A stretch of DNA of 64,000 nucleotides from Lacrimispora sp. 210928-DFI.3.58 (GTDB lineage: Bacteria > Bacillota > Clostridia > Lachnospirales > Lachnospiraceae). The stretch is taken from the NCBI RefSeq assembly GCF_020554865.1, contig NZ_JAJCIC010000013.1, positions 1 to 64,000 on the forward strand, written 5' to 3'. The position numbers were made by a program, and so were the translations under genes. How positions within the stretch are numbered: position 1 is the first letter of the stretch; every line of letters starts with the position of its first letter. The notes beneath the pieces are model-generated. The model worked only from the letters and a program-made list of their open reading frames with translations, searched no databases and had not been told where the DNA came from. Of this stretch, positions 43,296-52,502 are shown piece by piece.

Positions 43296-43322
43296 TCCAG
43301 TGTGCAGCTTTGGGAGGTATTC

Positions 43323-44699
43323 ATGGCTTTTGAAAGCTTATCCGATAAATTGCAGAATATATTCAAAAACCTGCGGGGCAAGGGCCGTCTGACAGAAGCG
43401 GATGTCAAAGCCGCCTTAAAGGAAGTCAAGATGGCGCTCCTTGAGGCAGACGTCAGCTTCAAGGTGGTAAAGCAGTTTATTAGCTCCGTACAGGAGCGTG
43501 CCGTAGGTGAGGATGTATTCGGAAGCCTGACACCGGGCCAGACTGTTATCAAGATCGTAACAGAAGAGATGATAAAGCTCATGGGCTCCGATACAACGGA
43601 GATCGCCCTTAAGCCGGCGAATGAGATCACGGTCATCATGATGGCAGGCCTTCAGGGTGCAGGTAAGACCACTACCACAGCAAAGATTGCAGGGAAGATG
43701 AAAGCAAAGGGAAGAAAGCCTTTGCTGGCCGCCTGCGATGTCTACCGTCCGGCTGCCATCAAGCAGCTGCAGATCAACGGTGAAAAGGTAGGGATCCCCG
43801 TATTTTCCATGGGCGATAAGAACAGCCCCGTGGACATTGCAAAGGCTGCAGTGGAGCATGCCGCAAAGAACGGCATGAACGTTGTGATCCTGGATACCGC
43901 CGGCCGCCTTCACATTGATGAGGGCATGATGGATGAGCTGGTGAATATCAAGGAAGCAGTGAGTGTCCACCAGACGATCCTGGTAGTGGACGCTATGACA
44001 GGACAGGATGCTGTCAATGTGGCGGGGACATTTAACGACAAGATTGGTATAGACGGCGTCATCCTGACAAAGCTGGATGGTGATACCAGAGGCGGCGCAG
44101 CCCTTTCCATCAGGGCCGTCACCGGAAAGCCGATCCTATATATTGGTATGGGCGAGAAATTGTCCGACCTGGAGCAGTTCTATCCTGACCGCATGGCCTC
44201 CAGGATCTTGGGTATGGGTGATATCCAGTCCCTGATCGAGAAGGCTGCCGCGGAAGTGGATGAGGAGCAGGCCAGAGAGCTGACCCAGAAGCTGCGCAAG
44301 GCAGAATTTGACTACAATGACTTCCTGACCCAGATGCAGCAGATCAAGAAGATGGGCGGCATGGGCAGCATCCTATCCATGATGCCCGGAGTGGGGAACC
44401 AGCTGGCTGGCTTTGATATGGATGAGGGCGAGCGCTCCATGCGCCGCGTGGAATCCATTATCCTTTCCATGACAAAGGAGGAACGGGCTAATCCGAACCT
44501 TATGAATCCCTCCAGAAAGCAGAGGATTGCGAAGGGAGCCGGGGTGAACATCAGCGAGGTAAACCGTCTGGTAAAGCAGTTTGACCAGATGAAGAAGATG
44601 ATGAAGCAGATGCCCGGCCTCATGGGAGGCGGCAAGCGCAAGGGCGGATTCGGAGGCCTGGGAGGCCTTATGGGAGGCAAGATGAAGCTTCCCTTCTGA
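43323..44699 (+). CDS. ffh: Signal recognition particle protein Ffh
   Basis: Ffh binds signal peptides and 4.5S/6S RNA and delivers ribosomes to FtsY. The N domain is followed by the GTPase: GLQGAGKTTTTAKIA, DTAGRLHIDEGMM and TKLDGDTRGGAA. The methionine-rich M domain fills the end (MKKMMKQMPGLMGG), closing with a glycine-rich tail. The ATG at 43323 has GGGAGG upstream, giving 458 residues. It is in an operon with ylxM and leads to rpsP. Confidence 0.97.
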   Translation: MAFESLSDKLQNIFKNLRGKGRLTEADVKAALKEVKMALLEADVSFKVVKQFISSVQERAVGEDVFGSLTPGQTVIKIVTEEMIKLMGSDTTEIALKPANEITVIMMAGLQGAGKTTTTAKIAGKMKAKGRKPLLAACDVYRPAAIKQLQINGEKVGIPVFSMGDKNSPVDIAKAAVEHAAKNGMNVVILDTAGRLHIDEGMMDELVNIKEAVSVHQTILVVDAMTGQDAVNVAGTFNDKIGIDGVILTKLDGDTRGGAALSIRAVTGKPILYIGMGEKLSDLEQFYPDRMASRILGMGDIQSLIEKAAAEVDEEQARELTQKLRKAEFDYNDFLTQMQQIKKMGGMGSILSMMPGVGNQLAGFDMDEGERSMRRVESIILSMTKEERANPNLMNPSRKQRIAKGAGVNISEVNRLVKQFDQMKKMMKQMPGLMGGGKRKGGFGGLGGLMGGKMKLPF

Positions 44700-44767
44700 C
44701 ATATTGCTAGTCAAACAGGGATTCCTGTATGTCTAATATAAGAATAACTATAAGGAGGTGAGATCAC

Positions 44768-45010
44768 ATGGCAGTAAAGATGAGATTAAGAAGAATGGGA
44801 CAGAAGAAGGCTCCTTTCTATAGAATCGTAGTTGCAGATTCCAGATCCCCAAGAGATGGAAGATTTATCGAGGAAGTTGGTTACTATGATCCAACCAAGG
44901 ATCCAAGCGTAATCAAGTTTGATGAGGAAGCAGCTAAGAAGTGGTTAGCAACAGGCGCACAGCCCACCGAGACTGTTGGAAAGCTCTTAAAGATCGCCGG
45001 CATTCAGTAA
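44768..45010 (+). CDS. rpsP: Ribosomal protein bS16
   Basis: This 80-residue 30S protein starts [20 protein letters not shown], the full S16 signature. AGGAGGTGA, an unusually complete match to the 16S rRNA tail, lies 8 bases before the ATG. It follows ffh by 68 bases and precedes khpA by 19. Confidence 0.97.
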   Translation: MAVKMRLRRMGQKKAPFYRIVVADSRSPRDGRFIEEVGYYDPTKDPSVIKFDEEAAKKWLATGAQPTETVGKLLKIAGIQ

Positions 45011-45029
45011 TTGTAAATGAGGTGAAGAG

Positions 45030-45257
45030 ATGAAGGAATTAGTCGAAGTGATTGCAAAAGCACTGGTCGATAACCCAGATGAAGTTGTTGTTACCGAATC
45101 AATGAAAGGCGAAGATACATTGATCGAACTCAAAGTAGCTCCTGCCGATATGGGCAAGGTCATTGGCAAACAGGGCAGGATCGCAAAAGCAATCCGTTCC
45201 GTAGTCAAGGCCGCTGCATCCAAAGAGGACAAGAAAGTAATCGTTGAGATTCAGTAA
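45030..45257 (+). CDS. khpA: KH-domain RNA-binding protein KhpA
   Basis: This 75-residue protein is a single KH domain with the GxxG loop in [18 protein letters not shown]. KhpA pairs with KhpB/Jag and affects cell length and division mRNA. It sits between rpsP and rimM as is usual in Firmicutes. The ribosome site is GAGGTGAAG. Confidence 0.95.
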   Translation: MKELVEVIAKALVDNPDEVVVTESMKGEDTLIELKVAPADMGKVIGKQGRIAKAIRSVVKAAASKEDKKVIVEIQ

Positions 45258-45268
45258 TTCATGAGCAG

Positions 45269-45297
45269 GGACCGCTGGCCTTTTTGGCTGGCGGTCC
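45269..45297 (+). terminator. Hairpin after khpA
   Basis: GGACCGC pairs with GCGGTCC, and TGGCC with GGCTG (two wobbles), around a TTTTT loop. The sequence after it has few T, so termination is probably partial. Confidence 0.5.
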
Positions 45298-45303
45298 ATT
45301 GTG

Positions 45304-45341
45304 TTATTACGGAGTATCCAGCAACGCGTTTTGCCGGATTT
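45304..45341 (+). repeat. Short palindromic repeat, copy 2 (before rimM)
   Basis: TTATTACGGAGTATCCAG differs at one base from 7834-7851, and ACGCGTTTTGCCGGATTT matches the later part of copy 1. The left arm of the inner palindrome is missing here. As in copy 1 it follows a hairpin and precedes the next ribosome site. Confidence 0.6.
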
Positions 45342-45361
45342 ATAGAAAGGGCTGTAAATTT

Positions 45362-45874
45362 ATGGAACAATTACTCAGAGTAGGAGTCATTACCTCCCCC
45401 CACGGTATCCGCGGCGAAGTAAAGGTATTTCCCACTACCGATGATCCAAAGCGGTTTAAGAAGCTGAAAAAGGTGATCCTGGACACGGGAAAGGAAAGAC
45501 TCCCGCTGGATGTGGAGAGTGTCAAATTTTTTAAGAACATGGTTATCCTGAAATTCAAGGGATATGACAATATAAATGACGTGGAGACCTACCGCCAGAA
45601 GGACCTTCTGATCACAAGGGAGCAGGCAGTAAAGCTGGAGCCGGATGAATATTTCATCACGGATCTCATCGGCCTTCAGGTGGAGGATGAGGATGGGAAT
45701 GCCATCGGCACCATGAAGGACGTGCTGGAGACAGGGGCCAATGATGTCTATGTGGTGGAGCTGAACAATGGAAAAGAGCTCCTTCTTCCGGCCATCAAGG
45801 ACTGCATCCTCCAGGTGGACATTGAGGGCGGTAAAATGACAGTTCATGTTTTGGACGGCCTTATGGATCTATAA
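45362..45874 (+). CDS. rimM: 16S rRNA maturation factor RimM
   Basis: RimM assists 30S head assembly. The N-terminal RimM domain starts [21 protein letters not shown] and the C-terminal PRC-barrel holds [16 protein letters not shown] and [13 protein letters not shown]. The ATG at 45362 gives 170 residues; the earlier in-frame start would run through the repeat. The trmD and rplS genes that usually follow rimM are absent here; mutL is next. Confidence 0.95.
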   Translation: MEQLLRVGVITSPHGIRGEVKVFPTTDDPKRFKKLKKVILDTGKERLPLDVESVKFFKNMVILKFKGYDNINDVETYRQKDLLITREQAVKLEPDEYFITDLIGLQVEDEDGNAIGTMKDVLETGANDVYVVELNNGKELLLPAIKDCILQVDIEGGKMTVHVLDGLMDL

Positions 45875-45906
45875 GCCTTCCCTGCACTGTCCAGAAAGGA
45901 GCAGAC

Positions 45907-47862
45907 ATGCCAACCATTACGGTTTTAGACCAGAATACCATCAACAAGATCGCAGCAGGAGAGGTGATCGAGCGTCCTGCCTCTGTGGTAAAAGAGCTGC
46001 TTGAAAATGCCATCGATGCCCAGGCAACTGCCGTCACGGTGGAGATCAAGGAGGGGGGATGCAGCCTGATCCGCATCACAGACAACGGCTGCGGCATTCC
46101 AAAGGATCAGATCCCCCTGGCTTTTCTGCGCCATGCCACCAGCAAGATACAAAGGGCAGAGGACCTGATGAGCATATCCTCCCTGGGCTTTCGGGGCGAG
46201 GCTTTGGCGAGCATTGCCTCTGTGGCCCAGGTGGAGCTGATCTCCAAAACAGGTGACAGCCTGACCGGAACAAGATATCAGATCGAGGGCGGCAGGGAAA
46301 AGAGCATGGAGGAGGTGGGAGCTCCTGAGGGAACCACCATCATTGCCAGGAATTTGTTTTTCAACACACCTGCCAGAAAAAAGTTTTTGAAGACGCCCAT
46401 GACAGAAGCCGCCCATGTGGCTTCTCTGGTGGAAAAGATCGCCCTGTCTCATCCCGATATCTCCATCCGTTTTATCCAGAACAACCAGAATAAGCTTTAC
46501 ACCTCAGGAAACCACAATTTAAAGGACCTGATCTACACCGTATTCGGCCGTGAGATCGCGGCAAATCTCCTGGAAGTAGATGGAAGCGCTGACGGCATCC
46601 GGGCTACAGGCTATATCGGAAAGCCTGTGATCGCCAGGTCAAACAGGAATTACGAGAACTATTTCATCAATGGCAGGTATATCAGGAGCAGTATTATCTC
46701 AAAGGCGATCGAAGAGGCCTATAAGCCCTTTATGATGCAGCATAAGTATCCCTTTACCATGCTGCACCTATCCATTGATCCCCAGACCTTAGATGTAAAC
46801 GTGCATCCGACAAAGATGGAGCTGCGTTTTTCTGACGGAGAGCGTGTCTTCCGGGCCGTCTTCCAGGCAGTGGGACAGGCTCTGGCCCACAAGGAGCTGA
46901 TCCCGCAGGTGGAGCTGGATGAAAAAAAAGAAGAGAAACGGCCGGGAAGCCCCGCGTTTTCTGTGCCGGAGCCCTTTGAGAGCAGAAGGAAGAGCAGTGT
47001 GGCTGAAAGGCCGAAAGAAGGCGCTGCAGAAGAAAAGGTGCGCTACAGCCAGGCGGAGACTCCGCCGAAGCCGTCCCTTGTAAATGAACAAAAGCCAAAA
47101 TGGTTAAAGGAAATGACACCACCAAAGCCTTCTGAGATGAACAGGGCCAAAGTGCAGCCATATCGCCCATCTGATCTGACAGCCATCCAGGGAAAAGAGC
47201 CGGTGCCATCCGACTGCCCCGAACCCTGCGTCCAGCCGGAGCAGCTTGACCTGTTCGACGGCAGGCTGCTGGATCCCAAGGCCAGGAAAAGCCATAAGCT
47301 GATCGGCCAGCTTTTTGATACCTACTGGCTGGTGGAGTATAATGAACAGCTTTTCATCATTGATCAGCATGCTGCCCATGAAAAGGTACTGTACGAGAAG
47401 ACCATTGCCACCTTAAAGACGCGCAGCTATGATACTCAGATGGTGGAGCCGCCCATCATCCTCACCCTGAACATGAACGAGGAGGTGCTTCTGGAGAAAT
47501 ATATGGCCTACTTTACGGGCATCGGCTTTGAGATCGAGCCCTTTGGAGGCAGGGAGTATGCGGTGAGAGGGGTTCCATCCAACCTGTTCTCCATTGCCAA
47601 AAAGGAACTCCTTCTTGAGATGATAGACGGGCTCTCCGAGGATATGGCAGTGCGGGGAGCTGACAGCATCTACGAAAAGGTGGCCTCCATGTCCTGCAAG
47701 GCAGCTGTGAAGGGCCGCCATTCCATGTCCGCTGTGGAGGCCAATGAGCTGATCGACCAGCTTCTTACTCTGGATAACCCCTATGCCTGCCCCCACGGCA
47801 GGCCCACTATCATTTCCATGACAAAATACGAGCTGGAAAAGAAATTCAAGCGCATTGTATAA
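45907..47862 (+). CDS. mutL: DNA mismatch repair protein MutL with endonuclease motif
   Basis: The N-terminal GHKL ATPase shows KIAAGEVIERPASVVKELLE, ITDNGCGI and SLGFRGEALASIASV. A long variable linker (about 335-440) precedes the C-terminal domain. There DQHAAHEKVLYE, near residue 485, matches the metal-dependent endonuclease motif DQHA(x)2E(x)4E, and CPHGRPTI is the second metal-site motif. So this MutL should nick DNA, as in bacteria without MutH. AAAGGAG precedes the ATG. It has 651 residues. mutS is not adjacent. Confidence 0.96.
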   Translation: MPTITVLDQNTINKIAAGEVIERPASVVKELLENAIDAQATAVTVEIKEGGCSLIRITDNGCGIPKDQIPLAFLRHATSKIQRAEDLMSISSLGFRGEALASIASVAQVELISKTGDSLTGTRYQIEGGREKSMEEVGAPEGTTIIARNLFFNTPARKKFLKTPMTEAAHVASLVEKIALSHPDISIRFIQNNQNKLYTSGNHNLKDLIYTVFGREIAANLLEVDGSADGIRATGYIGKPVIARSNRNYENYFINGRYIRSSIISKAIEEAYKPFMMQHKYPFTMLHLSIDPQTLDVNVHPTKMELRFSDGERVFRAVFQAVGQALAHKELIPQVELDEKKEEKRPGSPAFSVPEPFESRRKSSVAERPKEGAAEEKVRYSQAETPPKPSLVNEQKPKWLKEMTPPKPSEMNRAKVQPYRPSDLTAIQGKEPVPSDCPEPCVQPEQLDLFDGRLLDPKARKSHKLIGQLFDTYWLVEYNEQLFIIDQHAAHEKVLYEKTIATLKTRSYDTQMVEPPIILTLNMNEEVLLEKYMAYFTGIGFEIEPFGGREYAVRGVPSNLFSIAKKELLLEMIDGLSEDMAVRGADSIYEKVASMSCKAAVKGRHSMSAVEANELIDQLLTLDNPYACPHGRPTIISMTKYELEKKFKRIV

Positions 47863-47906
47863 CAGTTACTAACAGATATTGAACGTGCCGGGAGGAGGAA
47901 AATCAC

Positions 47907-48866
47907 ATGAAGCCGCCTATCATCATACTGACAGGCCCCACTGCGGCCGGAAAGACAGCCCTGTCCATCCGCCTTGCAAAGGCCATAGGAGGAGAGATCA
48001 TAAGCGCTGATTCCATGCAGGTCTACCGCCATATGGACATTGGCTCCGCTAAGATCACCCGTGAGGAGATGGAGGGTGTCCCACATCATCTGATCGATGT
48101 GCTGGAGCCCGATGAGGAGTTTAATGTTGTCACCTTTCAGGCCCTGGCGAAAAAGGCCCTGGAGGATATCCGGCGCCGGGGGGCCATCCCCATTGTGACC
48201 GGAGGCACGGGCTTTTACATCCAGGCCCTTCTCTATGACATTGATTTCAAGGAAAATGAGGAGGAAAGCCCCATCCGCCGGGAGCTGGAGGAATTTGCCA
48301 GAGAAAAGGGAGAGGAGGCTCCGGCTCTGCTCCATCGCATGCTGGCGGAGATCGACCCGGAATCCGCCGCGCAGATACATGCCAACAACGTAAGGCGCGT
48401 CATCCGCGCCATTGAATACTACCGGCTGACAGGAGAGAAGATCTCCCTTCACAACGAGGCCATGCGGAGGAAGGAATCGCCCTACAATTTCCTTTACTAC
48501 GTCATCCACATGGAGAGAGAAGTCCTCTATGAACGCATTGACCGCCGGGTGGACCTGATGCTTGAGAATGGACTGGTGGAGGAGGTAAAAGCCTTAAAGG
48601 CCATGGGCTGCCACCGGGGCCAGACCTCCATGCAGGGCCTGGGCTACAAGGAGATCCTTGACTATCTGGAGGGACGCTGCAGCCTGGAGGAGGCCGTCTA
48701 TATCCTGAAACGCGACACCCGCCACTTTGCCAAGCGCCAGCTCACCTGGTTCAGGAGAGAGCGGGATGTCCGGTGGCTGAACCTGTCCGAATGGGAGAAT
48801 GGGCTGGAGGGAGCGCTTGCAAAGATATTAGAGGATTGCAAGAGCGCCGGGATTGTGCTACAATAA
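47907..48866 (+). CDS. miaA: tRNA dimethylallyltransferase MiaA
   Basis: MiaA adds the isopentenyl group to A37 of tRNAs reading UNN codons. The P-loop GPTAAGKTALS, then ISADSMQVYRHMDIGSAK, GGTGFYIQALL and the C-terminal RQLTWFRRER are all canonical. It is 319 residues long with GGAGGAGG upstream, 44 bases after mutL. The mutL-miaA order is common. A long hairpin repeat begins 44 bases after its stop. Confidence 0.96.
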   Translation: MKPPIIILTGPTAAGKTALSIRLAKAIGGEIISADSMQVYRHMDIGSAKITREEMEGVPHHLIDVLEPDEEFNVVTFQALAKKALEDIRRRGAIPIVTGGTGFYIQALLYDIDFKENEEESPIRRELEEFAREKGEEAPALLHRMLAEIDPESAAQIHANNVRRVIRAIEYYRLTGEKISLHNEAMRRKESPYNFLYYVIHMEREVLYERIDRRVDLMLENGLVEEVKALKAMGCHRGQTSMQGLGYKEILDYLEGRCSLEEAVYILKRDTRHFAKRQLTWFRRERDVRWLNLSEWENGLEGALAKILEDCKSAGIVLQ

Positions 48867-48910
48867 CAAACCGTTGGCAGAAACAAACAGCAACCATACG
48901 AAATTTGAGG

Positions 48911-49148
48911 TTTCCGCAGTTTGCGCCGGGCCTGCCGGAAGGAGGGCTGGAGGCTCCGGGTTTCGGACCTAAGAAGTGCTAAGACACCTGTTTTTTTCTA
49001 AAAGCCAGAGCCGCATCAAAGAAACTCGCTGCGCTCAAACAGTCATTGATGCGGCCCTGAACGAAAAAACCAGCTGCCTAAGCACTTCTAAGATCCTGCA
49101 AAGTCGCCCCAGCCTTCCTTCCGGCAGGCCCGGCGCAAACTGCGGAAA
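48911..49148. repeat. Long hairpin repeat, copy 2
   Basis: The arms 48911-48950 and 49109-49148 are complementary at 39 of 40 positions, and the exception is a G-T that would wobble in RNA. The core matches copy 1 (32252-32406) closely. It has the same inner pairs with compensating bases: AGAAGTGC/GCACTTCT here versus AGAAGCAC/GTGCTTCT in copy 1, and GCCGCATCAA/TTGATGCGGC versus GCAGCATCAA/TTGATGCTGC. It lies between miaA and the YnbB-like gene. Confidence 0.88.
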
Positions 49149-49179
49149 CTCAAGTACGAAATGAGAATGGAGACAGACA

Positions 49180-50475
49180 ATGGAACATCATGTATTAGAC
49201 CAGATGTATGAGAACCTGGGCATCAGCAGCCAGGTACTGGAGTTTGCATCTGAGATAGAAGAGCAGTTAAAGCCGCGCTTCCAGGAGATTGACGAGCGGG
49301 CAGAGTACAACCAGCTGAAGGTCATAAAGGGGATGCAGGACAACCGCGTCAGCGACATCCATTTTGCAGCTACCACAGGCTACGGCTACAACGACCTTGG
49401 ACGCGATACCTTAGAGGAGGTCTACGCCAGCGTATTCCATGGCGAGAGCGCCCTGGTGCGCCCGCAGCTTATCAGCGGGACCCACGCCCTCCATATTGCC
49501 CTTTCCGGCAACCTGCGTCCGGGAGATGAGCTTCTTTCCCCTGTGGGAAAGCCCTATGACACCTTAGAGGAGGTTATCGGCATCCGCGATTCCGTGGGCT
49601 CCTTAAAGGAATATGGCGTTACCTACCGCCAGGTGGACCTTCTGCCGGACGGCAGCTTTGACTATGACAACATCAAAAAGGCCATCAATGAGCGCACAAA
49701 GCTGGTAACGATCCAGCGCTCCAAGGGCTATGATCCGCGCCCGACTCTCTCTGTTTCTCAGATCGGGGAGCTGATCTCCTTTGTTAAGAGCATAAAGCCT
49801 GAGGTCATCTGCATGGTGGATAACTGCTACGGCGAGTTTGTGGAGACCATAGAGCCTACTGATGTGGGCGCTGACATGATCGTGGGCTCCCTGATCAAGA
49901 ATCCGGGAGGCGGCCTTGCACCTATCGGAGGCTATATTGTAGGCCAAAAGGACTGTGTGGACAGGGCATCCTACCGTTTAAGCGCTCCGGGACTGGGCAA
50001 GGAAGTGGGAGCAAGCTTAGGCTTAAACCAGCAGCTGTACCAGGGACTGTTCCTGGCTCCCACCGTAGTGGCCGGAGCATTAAAGGGAGCGATCTTTGCG
50101 GCTAATATTTATGAGCGCCTGGGCTTTGCCGTTGTCCCGGATGGCAGCCAGTCACGCCATGACATCATCCAGGCCATCACCTTCGGCACACCGGAGGGTG
50201 TCATTGCTTTCTGTAAGGGCATCCAGGCAGCTGCCCCTGTGGACAGCTTCGTCACCCCTGAGCCTTGGGATATGCCGGGCTATGACAGCCAGGTCATCAT
50301 GGCAGCCGGAGCCTTTGTACAGGGCTCCTCCATTGAGCTGTCCGCCGACGGCCCCATTAAACCTCCATATGCTGTGTATTTCCAGGGAGGGCTTACCTGG
50401 TATCACGCAAAGCTGGGGATCCTAAAGTCTTTGCAGCAGCTGCTGGATGATGGAGTTTTGAAAAGTTTAAGATGA
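49180..50475 (+). CDS. YnbB-like PLP enzyme (methionine gamma-lyase / aluminium resistance family)
   Basis: The 431-residue protein has the Cys/Met metabolism PLP fold. ATTGYGYNDLGRDTLEEVYA near residue 65, RPQLISGTHALHIALSGNL, and GSLIKNPGGGLAPIGGYI with the likely PLP lysine (SLIKN) are marks of the YnbB family. Members are annotated as methionine gamma-lyase-like or aluminium resistance proteins, and the true substrate is unknown. AATGGAGACAG lies before the ATG. The family is usually near miaA/hfq/glnA in Firmicutes, which fits. Confidence 0.88.
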   Translation: MEHHVLDQMYENLGISSQVLEFASEIEEQLKPRFQEIDERAEYNQLKVIKGMQDNRVSDIHFAATTGYGYNDLGRDTLEEVYASVFHGESALVRPQLISGTHALHIALSGNLRPGDELLSPVGKPYDTLEEVIGIRDSVGSLKEYGVTYRQVDLLPDGSFDYDNIKKAINERTKLVTIQRSKGYDPRPTLSVSQIGELISFVKSIKPEVICMVDNCYGEFVETIEPTDVGADMIVGSLIKNPGGGLAPIGGYIVGQKDCVDRASYRLSAPGLGKEVGASLGLNQQLYQGLFLAPTVVAGALKGAIFAANIYERLGFAVVPDGSQSRHDIIQAITFGTPEGVIAFCKGIQAAAPVDSFVTPEPWDMPGYDSQVIMAAGAFVQGSSIELSADGPIKPPYAVYFQGGLTWYHAKLGILKSLQQLLDDGVLKSLR

Positions 50476-50539
50476 CAGCCCAGGAAACTTATGGTAATAT
50501 GAATTAGTTAGGTATACAATATACCGGAGGAGAGCGCAT

Positions 50540-50791
50540 ATGAGATACAAGAATTTCTGGATCCTTCTGATCATGCTGTTGGCAGGCATCGTGCTGGGCG
50601 GCTTTATGGGACAGCTGGCGGAAGGGATTTCCTGGCTGGGCTGGCTGAACTTTGGGCAGTCCTTTGGCCTGAATTCCCCTCTTGTCATCGACTTCGGCAT
50701 ACTGGTCATCACCTTCGGGCTCACCATCAAGATCACTATGGCAAGCATCATTGGGATCGCGGTGGCCCTCATCATATACCGGCTGATCTGA
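50540..50791 (+). CDS. DUF4321 small membrane protein
   Basis: This 83-residue protein has two predicted membrane helices (FWILLIMLLAGIVLGGFMG and a C-terminal IGIAVALIIYRL) with a loop containing LNFGQSFGLNSPLVIDFGIL. This is the DUF4321 pattern, a small Firmicute protein found near radC and mreB/C genes. CGGAGGAG precedes the ATG. Function is unknown; its position suggests a link to cell envelope genes. Confidence 0.8.
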   Translation: MRYKNFWILLIMLLAGIVLGGFMGQLAEGISWLGWLNFGQSFGLNSPLVIDFGILVITFGLTIKITMASIIGIAVALIIYRLI

Positions 50792-50867
50792 CCGGCTGGC
50801 ATTGATGTATGTGTTACTGTTCCATTCCCCAGAATGTACTTGGAGAGGTGCGTAGACTGGAGGATAT

Positions 50868-51563
50868 ATGGAAAGAATACGTATGAAGGATTTACCAAAT
50901 GAAGACCGCCCCTATGAGAAATGCCTGCGCCAGGGCCCGGAAGCCCTGGAGGATGCAGAGCTTCTGGCGGTTATCATACGAACGGGCAGCCGGGAGGAGA
51001 GCTCCTTAGAGCTGGCCGGAAGGATACTAGCCCTTGGAAGCCCTGGTGAGGGCCTGCTGGGGCTTTTGCACCATTCTCTGGCGGATTTTTCCTCGATCAA
51101 GGGCGTGGGTACGGTGAAGGGCGCACAGCTTCTGTGCATTGGTGAGCTTTCCCGCCGTATCTGGAAGCGGAAGGCCAGGGAGAACGCCCTGACCTTTGAG
51201 GGCCCGGAAGAGATCGCCGCTTACTATATGGAAGATATGCGCCATCTGGAGCAGGAGGAGATACGGGTCATGTTCCTGAACACAAAGCAGGCGCTCATAC
51301 GGGAGCTTACCCTGTCGAAAGGCACGGTCAACGCCTCTGTCATCACTCCCAGGGAGATCCTCATCGAGGCCCTGCGCTGCCTGGCAGTGGGCATGGTGCT
51401 GGTGCACAATCATCCCAGCGGAGATCCGGCCCCCAGACAAGCCGACAAGCTGCTGACACAGCGTATCCGGGAGGCAGGGGAATTAGTCGGCGTAAGCCTA
51501 TTGGATCACATTATCATCGGAGACAAAGAATACTTAAGTTTCCGGGAACAGAACATCATATGA
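50868..51563 (+). CDS. radC: RadC family JAB-domain protein
   Basis: The N-terminal helix-hairpin-helix part (EDAELLAVIIRTG ... FSSIKGVGTVKGAQL) precedes a JAB/MPN metalloprotease-like domain with HNHPSGDPAPRQADKLLT, the metal-binding H-x-H-x10-D. Despite the name its role in repair is doubtful. It has 231 residues, and GGAGG precedes the ATG. radC directly before mreBCD is a typical Firmicute order; mreB itself is not in this window. Confidence 0.94.
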   Translation: MERIRMKDLPNEDRPYEKCLRQGPEALEDAELLAVIIRTGSREESSLELAGRILALGSPGEGLLGLLHHSLADFSSIKGVGTVKGAQLLCIGELSRRIWKRKARENALTFEGPEEIAAYYMEDMRHLEQEEIRVMFLNTKQALIRELTLSKGTVNASVITPREILIEALRCLAVGMVLVHNHPSGDPAPRQADKLLTQRIREAGELVGVSLLDHIIIGDKEYLSFREQNII

Positions 51564-51656
51564 GGATTGCGGGAGCACGTAGTGCGAAGCAATCCGGTAT
51601 CGGAGGGGTCAAAATACCTTTTGCCCCCAACATCATCATTTAAAGGAATCAAATCC

Positions 51657-52502
51657 ATGGAATCAAAACGCAGCAGATATATATTGATTGTCCTGACAGT
51701 GCTTTGTGTGCTGTTAATTTCCGTCACCTCTCTGAAAGACGGCATCATGGAGCCTCTGCGCACCGGCGTGGGCTATTTCCTGATCCCCATCCAGTCAGGC
51801 GTCAACAAGGTGGGGACAGGGCTCTACAATGAGCTCACAAACTACGGCAAGTTAAAGGATGCTTTGGCCGAAAATAAAGCCCTGCGGGAGCAGGTGGCCC
51901 AGCTGACAGAGGACAACAACCGCCTCCAGGCAGAGCAGTTTGAGTTAAACCGCCTGCGGGAGCTCTACCAGTTAGATCAGACATATATGCAGTATGAGAA
52001 GATCGGAGCCAGGGTCATTGCCAGAGACTCCGAGAAATGGTTCCAGGTATTCCGCATCAATAAGGGCTCTGCTGACGGCGTGGCCGTGGATATGAACGTG
52101 GTGGCAGACGGAGGCCTGGTGGGGATCGTAACGGACGTGGGCGCCAATTATGCTACGGTCCGTTCCATCATCGATGACTCCAGCCGTGTGGGAGCCATGT
52201 CAGTGGATTCCTCCTACAACTGTATTGTGGCAGGAGATCTGACACTCTACGCGGAGGGAAGGCTGAAGCTCACGGACTTTTCAAAGGATGCCGTACTCCG
52301 GGACGGGGACCAGATCACTACCTCCAATATCAGTACGAAGTTTCTCCCGGGTATCCTGATCGGCTATGCGGTGGATGTCACCATGGACCCGGATCATTTG
52401 ACCCAGTCAGGCTATCTGATCCCTGCCGCTGATTTCGACAATCTTCAGGAGGTCCTGATACTGACGGATGTAAAGGAACTGGAAGAGGTGGAAAGCCGTT
52501 GA
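51657..52502 (+). CDS. mreC: Rod shape-determining protein MreC
   Basis: MreC is a single-pass protein that scaffolds the elongasome outside the membrane. The start SRYILIVLTVLCVLLISVTSL is the membrane helix. A coiled coil follows (LKDALAENKALREQVAQL), then the beta-barrel part with VVADGGLVGIVTDVG. I use the ATG at 51657 (AAAGGA upstream) rather than a TTG at 51567, giving 281 residues. Its stop overlaps the mreD start. Confidence 0.94.
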   Translation: MESKRSRYILIVLTVLCVLLISVTSLKDGIMEPLRTGVGYFLIPIQSGVNKVGTGLYNELTNYGKLKDALAENKALREQVAQLTEDNNRLQAEQFELNRLRELYQLDQTYMQYEKIGARVIARDSEKWFQVFRINKGSADGVAVDMNVVADGGLVGIVTDVGANYATVRSIIDDSSRVGAMSVDSSYNCIVAGDLTLYAEGRLKLTDFSKDAVLRDGDQITTSNISTKFLPGILIGYAVDVTMDPDHLTQSGYLIPAADFDNLQEVLILTDVKELEEVESR

